Shown here piece by piece: positions 55,746 through 64,000 of a stretch of DNA of 64,000 nt. The position numbers were made by a program, and so were the translations under genes. The notes beneath the pieces were generated by a model that made no database searches, was not told where the DNA came from, and saw nothing but the letters and a program-made list of their open reading frames with translations. Source of the DNA: Melitaea cinxia (lineage: Eukaryota > Arthropoda > Insecta > Lepidoptera > Nymphalidae); assembly GCF_905220565.1 (NCBI RefSeq), contig NC_059394.1, positions 1,939,501 through 2,003,500 of the forward strand. Direction: 5' to 3'. The first letter of the stretch is position 1; every line of letters begins with the position of its first letter.

Positions 55746-57514
55746 GATAGTATCTACCACATAAGTTTGTAAAAATAATTATCTGATTATTTTGATGTTT
55801 ACATAAAAAAATATATACATAAAAAAATAACAAATAGAGAGAGATATCCAAATTTAAACCTGTTAAATTATTAAAACCGGTCACTAATTAAAGATTAAAT
55901 TATATAAAATAATTCGTAAATTTATCTTTTTCATATCATTCATATACACGCATTTAAATTGGAAATATTTTTTTTAAAGCTACGAGTGTATTATTAGTAC
56001 AGTAATATCTAAAGCTACTAAGCCGTCAAACAAACATATGAGGAAAGATCTAACAATGAACGTCGCAATGACTGCATATATTTTACCAGCGGGCTTCAAA
56101 TAAATTATGAAGAAACTTCGGCGCGGTATATCTAATTATATGGAAATAACAAGTATGACACAATAGTTAATGTTATATTCGCAACTAATTGCATTCAACT
56201 AAGGTCGACACTAAATAAGTTATAAAGTTACGCCTTTGAATTTGAATGCATTAAATTTAAGAAATTTAGATAGTAACTGGATGGCTAAAGCGGGTGATCA
56301 GGTCGTGGCGTACTCCAGGATAGCTTACGTCCAGCAGAGGACTGTAAAAAGCTGATGATGATGATGAAATTTAAGCAACTCTTCCTTCCTACCTTTGAAT
56401 AAAAAAATAAGTTACTTATTTAAAACGTGTAGTCAAAACAACTTGTTCAGAAATAAACCTGCTTTGTGAAATACGTAACGTTTCCTAACTGTTTTTATCT
56501 ATTGTTATAAAAATTAAAGTACGCAAACGTCCTTGTAGCTATTTAACCACTCACAAAAAATATCTAATTCTATTCTTTATAATATATTCTTTTAATTAAA
56601 ATTATCTTAATTTCGACAATAAAAAAACGGAATTTCGTATCTGTTTAGTTTTATACAATGATTTTTCATGATATATATACATATATTTATATATAGCAAA
56701 TATCACGGCAAGTTATATTACTATTTAGAGCACACCACATCCTTACAGAAAATCGGCCAGTATTAATCGGCTAATATGTAGCCGGCAACTAACTGTTTTG
56801 TGACAAAGCGGATTTCGGTTGTTTCTTTTTTTTTTAACTATTCGTAATTTTTATGATTATTGTTTTAGTTATTATTTTTTTTATTTTCGGCTTAAAGGTA
56901 ATTTTTCATGTGTGTGTGTGACGTATTTTTAATTAATTTATTATTGTAATTATTTTTCAGATCAAAAGTCATAGTCATGTGGCAACAGTGATCAATAATA
57001 ACTATATACTATCTTGCTTGATTATTGACCATTTCCATCACTAAGAAGCTTTTACGAGCAATTGTCACAAAGCGTAAACATTTATTTAGTAGATTTAACC
57101 GTATATGTCGAAATTATCGGTTACACAACCCGTTACGACACTGGTTACATTAAGGGTACGCAACTTGAACACTACATGGTTACTAACGCAAGTTTAGTAT
57201 TCATGTCCTGGCTGTTTTAGTTTGTAACCAGCCTCGAGGGTACGATGACCCCTGTGTATACCCTTTCTGCAAAGGAAGTATTATGCTCTTCACTAAATGC
57301 TCCATTCGTAAAGTGGATGAGTTCTTTAAAATTTATTCGCTTGTACCCTAACTCGCTTCCATTTTGTATGACTTTTTGAATTTGTTGATTGTTTATTACT
57401 TCCATCTTCTTATTGTTATTCACTGAAAATTCTGATTCATTGAATACTACTGTGAAGCTGGTTCATGCGGCTTTATCAATCTGCCTACATACTAACTCTC
57501 CTGTGACTTTTCTC
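55746..57514. other. AT-rich stretch, one RTE tail
   Basis: At 56290-56367 a short RTE tail ends 'gtccagcagaggactgtaaa' plus 'agctgatgatgatgatg', an (ATG)n end. Otherwise nothing recognised; open frame 57217-57423 (minus) has no motif. Confidence 0.4.
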
Positions 57515-57680
57515 CTGTGTCGGGGGTCCAAAAACACACACAATACACAAACATAAACGCCCAGACCACGACAAACGGCCATATGGCTAATACTGTTAGT
57601 CATATGCCGGGATCAAACCCGCGACCGCTAGCGCAACAGCAAGTACTGTGACTGCTGTGCCAACGATATCGCCAATTGTA
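57515..57680 (-). mobile_element. tRNA-derived SINE, partial
   Basis: 'cccagaccacgacaaacggc' and 'gccgggatcaaacccgcgac' (complement of a B-box GGTTTGATCCC) match the 5' half of the SINE at 42721. Confidence 0.55.
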
Positions 57681-58079
57681 TCGAAATCGATAGAATTATA
57701 CTGTAAAATGTATTTGTGATAGTGATTTCGCATCGATACGAATTTATTAATTTTAGTTAAAAGCGGGGCTCAATACTTTAATAATAGCTGATGCAACTAT
57801 CAGTTTCTTTAACCACTGCGCAAACCGATAATTGTGATATAGAAATGAGTTAGTCAGAAATAACTTTACAATCCACAGAAACTAACAGCAACTATAGAAA
57901 ACAAAAAGTCTGGCAAACTTACACACGTTTGTACGCAGAAACGATTAGCATAATTACAATAATTTTAGTATTATTTTCTATCATGCTATAAACTGTACTT
58001 TATAACTGTGTCAAAAAACAAAAAAAAACGACGGCGAGAATCTTTAAATTATAACAATTCAGTCATTAGCGTAAGTGTG

Positions 58080-58205
58080 TTTTCATGCGCTTGTAAACGA
58101 GAAGATCACGCACCCACCATCACGAGCGCGTGGTGTCCGCGCCATTGACCGCGATTTCACGACAGAACGATTATTTTGCTGATTTTTTTGCGGATTTCCG
58201 AAAAC
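58080..58205. other. CpG-rich unique segment
   Basis: 'cacgagcgcgtggtgtccgc', 'gccattgaccgcgatttcac'. No repeat match and no splice pair; possibly regulatory or a promoter. Confidence 0.25.
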
Positions 58206-58507
58206 GACCGCTAATGATAAGGTCAAAACATAAATGTTACTTAATATTCTGATTATATAGCTGTGTAAAATACTGCATAATGCAATACTTGGGGATAAAG
58301 CGATAACTATATAAAATTTTGATATTCAGTATGGCAAAACGTCACAAGCCAGTTTTAGAATCAGCGAAAAGTAAAAACAAAATACTTGAAACAAATGTTT
58401 AAAGTGCCTTAAATAACTCAAGTAACTTATTTTAAATTAGCTAAAATAGCTATAAAATATACAAACTAAATATGAAATCTTATAAACCAAAAAAGCCTAT
58501 ATATGTA

Positions 58508-58692
58508 CTAGCTGACCCCGCAAACTTTGTGTTGTCATATATGTTATTAATCCCTTTAATCCCTCTCCCCTCTCATAACTTAAGGGTATGAAAAATAGAT
58601 GTTGGCCGATTCTCGAACCTACCCGATAAGCACACAAAATTTAGGAGGAGTATGGTAATTAACATTGTGACACGAGAATTTTATATATAAGA
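58508..58692 (-). mobile_element. Non-autonomous Helitron, family A
   Basis: The complement starts TCTTATATATAAAATTCTCG and ends 'gcggggtcagCTAG'. 185 bp, internally deleted ('gtttaggaggagtatgg' junction). Confidence 0.7.
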
Positions 58693-58777
58693 TATACGAC
58701 TTTTTTATACAAAAGTAACCGCTTTTTTAGTCTACCTTACAAGGGGATCATAATATTAATATTAATGTAAATAATTG

Positions 58778-59202
58778 TGTTTGCAGGCAAACGAAGAAAA
58801 CCCGACCTCAGTTATATCGACAAGTAATACAACGTAGGTAGACGAAAAAATAGTCAAGTAAATACGCATTATCAAAGATCCAAAAATTGTTATCAGATCT
58901 CGATGAAATTTAAATGTGACCACATGATAAACATCGGCTTTCGATTAAATTAAAAATCATCAAAATCCGTACACTCAGTAAAAAGTTATGCGGATTTTCG
59001 AGTTTCCCTCGATTTCTCTGGGATCCCATCATCAGATCCTGGTTTTCTTATCATGGTACCAAACTAGGGATATCTCCTTTCCAACAAAAAAAGAATTATC
59101 AAAATCAGTTCATAAACGACGGAGTTATCCCCGAACATACATAAAATATATATATACGATAGTATTGAGTAACCTCCTCCTTTTTTTGAAGTTGATTAAA
59201 AA
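58778..59202 (+). repeat. CCGACTTCAA TIR-like family, fullest copy
   Basis: 'gtttgcaggcaaacgaagaa', 'gacctcagttatatcgacaa', through 'ttatgcggattttcgagttt', 'cttatcatggtaccaaacta', 'ccccgaacatacataaaata' to 'cctcctcctttttttgaagt'. No transposase. Terminal arms are short. Confidence 0.65.
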
Positions 59203-61517
59203 GAGATCAGCTTAAAGCAACGATTTAATACCCATCTTAGGAATCATCTTCTTCAATACTCCCGTGACCATGGTTGCGGTAAACTAGCCGAAATGTCGTG
59301 AAAAATCCTAATAAACCGCGATAAAATCCGAAAAAGTTGTTTCATTATAAATCATGGTCATAAAATAAATGAGCCGATAACAGTGCGTTTTGTATTTGAG
59401 TGCAAAAACTAATTCTTTGTCAAACCATGAACTTATTTTATTGTACTTCCTAGAAACAATGGTTATTATCTTTTACCGTTTTAAATGTTATGGAAAATAT
59501 TGTTGATTAATTCGTTGTTTTCCTTTTAAATACCAATTAATTTTAAGTTTTTTAATCTTGATGCTGTTTGTGATTATAGTCAGTATCTCATCGTATTTTT
59601 TTTTTAAGTATATATTTTGAACCTACGCTTTGAGATCACAGTGAAACAAAGAACAATCAATATTTACCTTATTTTCACGATCATAAAATTATAATATTTG
59701 ACTTCACAAAATGATAACCACCATTTCTGTTGATATTCATTATTTTGATTTTATAAAAAGCTATTGAGATTTTTTGCGCACTTCTTAAAACAATTACAAC
59801 ATACGGACGCAAAATTATAACAATAAACATTTTGCGTTTGAATTCTGAAATCATTATAATATTGCATAATACCTAACGAGGCATTATTCGTGACTTTTCA
59901 AGAGACGACTCTATGCTTGCAATGGTGACAGGAATGTTTGTTCATTTGCGATTTTGACAGGGCTGTCAAAGATACGGTCTTCCCCAATTTAATCCTAATT
60001 TAGAGGACATCTGAGTCCTGTTCTACGGGTGGCTTTAAAAAGTGTCTGTATAAGTTCCTTATTGTAATTATTGCCCTCAAATAAAACTCAATTTACCCCA
60101 ATCTCCTGGACTTTAGAAATCTTACTTTTAGTCTAATTTCATCATGTGGCAGCCCTATATTTAGAGACAATTGCAAATCAATAATAGTACTTATTTCAAT
60201 TGGCATTACTTCAATATGAGCTCATTATTTAATCAAAGTATTTCTATTGATATACAATAGTATAATAATATAGTAAACCTATTAAAATTATACTACTATT
60301 ATAAGAGTGGTATTTAATTGCAAATAAAAAAAAATGTTCATTTTGTACGAAGAACAAATCCCAATTCTAAGCAAAAATACTGATTGCACAGCGAAATAGT
60401 TACATCAAAATATTATTTATAATAGCTATTTATTTTAATATATAGAAACAGCTTTTTTTATGAACGCACATCTAATATTGACTAGCGCACAGTAAAATAT
60501 ATTGCATCATTTTTTTATAAAACAAGGATTCTCTATTTTTCACAATATACTGCAATTTATCTAAGTGGAACAACGTTTTGTTTGAAATAAATAATCTAAA
60601 TATTAACCTAAAATAATCTAATAATTACCTTAGTATCAACAATTAATTATAAAATTGCATACAAACAGTGAGAAACTTTTACTTTTCTGTAACATTATGA
60701 AAATCTAAAAGCAGGTTTTGCTTTACTAGAACGCCTACGATTCCTTTTTTACATACCTACAAGAATTGGTTCTTGATGACTTCGTGTAGCCAAGACAACT
60801 AGAAAAAAATTAATTAGTTTTTAATTGTGGATAGTGATTCGATCTTGATCATTCATTCATTGATATTATTATAATTTTTGAAATATTTGTATGTATTAGT
60901 TTTGGTAATCAATTGGCTTACTTGACGGGCATATAGTACTGGAAAAAGAGTTTTTGAGGTGCAATTAAAAATATCCCCTATTTTATAAATACGAGAGGTT
61001 GTATGGGTAAATGGATTTTTGTAACTCTTTCACGCAAAAACTACCAACGCAATTGTAATAAAACTTAGTATGTAGATAGGTATAATAGCTGGAGATCTAT
61101 ATCAACACAGGCTATTTTTTTCCCACGGGATCGGCAATTATGCGTGTTAAACTACAAGGCGCCATTTAATTATTAATAGTTCTTTAAAACATGTACTTAT
61201 TTCAATCAGAAAACATCTTATTATATTGTTATAGTACTGTTGTACATTTATATAACTTATGATAAGATATATGTCAGATACAATTAAGCTTTCTCCGTCG
61301 TGTACATGTATTGATACAATTTCTAGAACAAAGATACGTTGCAACTTGTAACTGCACGATTTGTATTCAAGACGTCTTATTTAGTAGCGAATGTTTATAC
61401 TGAACGTATGCTGAGCCATGTACGTATGTTACTGATAGTTCACAAAGCAAAATAAAAATCAACGATTTAAAATTGAATATTACTGAATGCCTAAGTGTTT
61501 ATGCAGTATATATCTCT
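59203..61517. other. Long AT-rich stretch, no gene recognised
   Basis: No repeats or exon-like islands. Somewhat richer sequence at 59930-60050 shows no splice pair. Confidence 0.4.
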
Positions 61518-61721
61518 TCTAATATATAAAATTTTCGTATCGCCGTGTTTGTTGCCAAACTCCTCCGAAACGGCTAGACCGATTTTTATGGAATTTTGAA
61601 TGCATATCGGGCAGGTCTGAGAATCGGCAACATCTATTTTCATAACCCTAAGTAACAAGGGAGGGGGATTAAAGGGGCTTAATAATATATATAGCAAAAC
61701 AATGTTTGCTGGGTCAGCTAG
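61518..61721 (+). mobile_element. Non-autonomous Helitron, family A
   Basis: TCTAATATATAAAATTTTCG start, 'ctccgaaacggctagaccga', end 'gctgggtcagCTAG'. 204 bp. The preceding base is T rather than the usual A. Confidence 0.7.
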
Positions 61722-61944
61722 TATGTATTTAAAAAATAAACATGCTCTCAACCATACATAGTCATACGTAATCATATATTTCTAAAGTAGACAACGCTCG
61801 TGTATCTCTAATATACGTGACATCGGCGAAATCCGTGCCATTTTGGCATTATTGAAAATCAATAAACCAGACAAATAAATCTAAATAGAAGTCATAAATA
61901 ATAATAAACGTACATCACTCGAGTCTTCTAAAAATTCCCAGTAT

Positions 61945-62090
61945 GATGAGACTCGTTTTCAGGGTCCAGAGACACAGACATTACAAACACAAACGCACAA
62001 ATAATTATGAAGATCTGTATGGTTATGCAAACGTTTGTCTTGTGCGGGAATCGAGCTCATGTACCCATGAAGTGCTGTGATTGTGACGTA
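61945..62090 (-). mobile_element. tRNA-derived SINE, partial and diverged
   Basis: 'cagggtccagagacacagac', 'gcaaacgtttgtcttgtgcg' and 'gggaatcgagctcatg' correspond to the complement of the SINE at 42780-42860. Confidence 0.45.
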
Positions 62091-62421
62091 TAAACTCATA
62101 CTCTAAATATTAGGCCCTATTTCAATGGTTGCCGCAAAGTCTATCTGACGTTTAATGATATCCAACAGATACAATTTTTGATATAATATATTTTCAAAAT
62201 GTTATTTACCACCACTTTATTTTTTATCATCATCATCACCTGTGATTGTAAGATTTTAATTTATTGATTGAGGTAAAAAATCAGTAATAATTCCTGTTGT
62301 TGAAGACGTATTCGTAACTTATGTACAGGATAAACCTTACCCACAACCTGTAGAACAAGCATTAACATACGCTTACATTTACAATATTTGCATGACAATT
62401 TAGTGACGGTTCACGTCTTAC

Positions 62422-62563
62422 CATTATTTGTTTACGAGGAAATTCCATTCGAACGAGATGAATTCGACGCCGTCGCCTTATTGAGTTGTTTGTGAATAAT
62501 GCTTCCGTGGTACGTGCGAGGAATGTCGTCGGCAATCGGCGTCCAGTTATTGTTTGGTCTCAT
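62422..62563 (-). other. Candidate small first exon with a 42-codon open frame
   Basis: On the minus strand an ATG at 62563 (context ACAAATGA, with an in-frame stop just upstream) opens MRPNNNWTPIADDIPRTYHG and runs about 42 codons to a TAA at 62434. Possible donors are GTAAAC at 62435, before the stop, or a better GTAAGA at 62421. GC content is raised. Either a non-coding leader exon or a short coding first exon; I do not recognise the peptide. Confidence 0.3.
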
Positions 62564-63460
62564 TTGTCATTAAACATGGAATGACGATTATTATCGGTCA
62601 TCGGTAAACAAATGCCAGGCAGTAAATATTTTTATAGGATTTAATAATCGAAAACGTACTCGTTAATTAATTATTTTTTTTTTTATAAAAATATCAGCCA
62701 GTAAGCCAGTCAAGTAATAATTAAAACGTTATAATCTTGTACCTTTTTATCCATACTTTCTTCACATTAACATTTAGGCATATAAATAATGATTTCACCA
62801 ACTTTTCTTAAGGTAAGCGCAACGACCCGTGACAAACGTGCCAGTTGGTATTTACTACAAGACTAGATAAAAACTTTTATAACTTATTAAAAACTATTTC
62901 TATTGTATGACGAATAAAGGGTTCAAGTAGTGTACTTATTTTTTTTTTTTTTCTAAATTAAGTCTATTAAGTAAAATATGACTTTATGCGTCGGAATTCG
63001 GTAGAAGTTTTAATCTACATACATTTGTAATATCACGCAGATCCTTTCTTTTCATCATCAAAAAATAAGAATCATGCTTCTTTAGTGTATATTGTGTTGT
63101 TTGCTTAAGAAATCGACTGGGAAAGTACCTTGAGATATTTCATACTATGTACGCATATGCAACCTCAAAATAAACGATTTCAACTAATAGGTAGTAGTAA
63201 GACTGTTTGTCTCGATGGACATATCATTGAGGACTTATTATGTAATGTTCATTGGACATTACAACATAATGTTGACCTTTTGTTTTAATTTATTCAAACA
63301 GGCTTTAATAGCTCCTTTTTAAAATTATATTTGTTTAATTAATTAATCAAAGTTAAAAGTGAAGTTACCAATATGGAGTTTTGACTGTAAATACCGACGT
63401 CGTGTCATGATTTCGATCGAGTGTTAAATGTTATGATATTTAAAAGGACACAAGACTACA
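62564..63460. other. AT-rich stretch, no gene recognised
   Basis: T runs and plain AT-rich sequence. No repeats matched. Confidence 0.4.
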
Positions 63461-63779
63461 TCTATACAAATAAATCAAATTGGAGTGTCTGTTTGTAATA
63501 TTAAAATAGCCGCTATTTATTAAATGCTATGTATGTATACGCGGGACATAAACCAAAATAACATTTTTTTCAATTTTTGTCTGTCTGTCTGTCTGTTTGT
63601 TCCAGCTAATCTCTGAAACGGCTGGACCGATCTTGACGGGATTTTCACTGGTACCTGATGTAGTAAGGAGTAACTTAGGCTATTTTTATTTTAGAAATTT
63701 ATTTATTTTATAACCACAAACTGAACAATCATTTTTTTTTTGTTTAATTCCACGCGGACGAAGTCGCGGACACAGCTAG
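63461..63779 (+). mobile_element. Non-autonomous Helitron, family B, full copy
   Basis: TCTATACAAATAAATCAAAT start after A, (GTCY)n tract 'gtctgtctgtctgtctgttt' near 63580, 'ctgaaacggctggaccgatc', and the end 'cgcggacgaagtcgcggaca' (hairpin) then 'cagCTAG' before T. 319 bp. Reference copy for 1815 and 19378. Confidence 0.8.
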
Positions 63780-64000
63780 TCTAACACAAGAATAGATACT
63801 ACCGCTCTATTAATATTCATAATCTTAAGTAGGCAGTAGGAAATATGTTGTAAGCTAATACAAATTTAAATTATAGAATCATAAGACTGTGGGTGTGCTT
63901 CGATGTACAATATCAGACCGAGGTGCGTTTTTGCTACTTGGTATAATGGCATTATAATTATTGAATTATGTCACAAAGATTATGATGATGAGATGACATT
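63780..64000. other. Window end, nothing recognised
   Basis: About 220 bases of plain sequence without a match. Confidence 0.4.

Noticed and set aside
1..64000. CRISPR arrays, bacterial operons, riboswitches
   Set aside because: No such patterns; the window is clearly eukaryotic nuclear DNA.

Overview
The window looks like nuclear DNA from a moth or butterfly (Lepidoptera). It is very AT-rich and gene-poor, and it is crowded with short mobile elements of types familiar from lepidopteran genomes: TC...CTAG non-autonomous Helitrons, RTE-type LINE 3' ends, a tRNA-derived SINE, TIR MITEs, a piggyBac element and a decayed Ty3/gypsy element. The species assignment is inferred from repeat content only.

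Host gene content is sparse. Two short exons with good splice sites lie on the minus strand at 42264-42353 and 4588-4735. A CpG-rich stretch at 28369-28800 ends in a minus-strand splice donor and could be an alternative first exon. A further candidate small first exon sits near 62422-62563. The simplest reading is one large minus-strand gene with very long introns, but I do not recognise its product and the linkage of the exons is inference.

Region by region: 1-14800 is mostly plain AT-rich sequence with the 4588 exon, RTE 3' ends, two Helitrons and an unusual palindromic island at 11546-11990. 14800-20700 is a nest of repeats (a tRNA-like repeat, a TIR-like family split by three Helitron copies and a retroposon, and a MITE with a TTA duplication). 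21892-23995 holds the most striking locus: the 3' part of a polyadenylated plus-strand RNA virus RNA (C-terminal half of a superfamily 1 helicase, 3' UTR, poly-A) flanked by a 13-bp target duplication, inside an older TIR element. 24000-46000 carries scattered retroposons, an inverted pair of related RTE ends and the coding exon. 46064-48528 is an apparently complete piggyBac element with intact transposase, perfect 20-bp terminal repeats and TTAA duplications. 51655-55300 is a broken gypsy element between two identical 430-bp direct repeats, with a 17-bp minisatellite. 55300-64000 returns to sparse AT-rich DNA with Helitron and SINE copies.

The only gene likely to encode a complete functional protein inside the window is the piggyBac transposase (609 residues). 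Everything else is relic, short non-autonomous element, or isolated exon.
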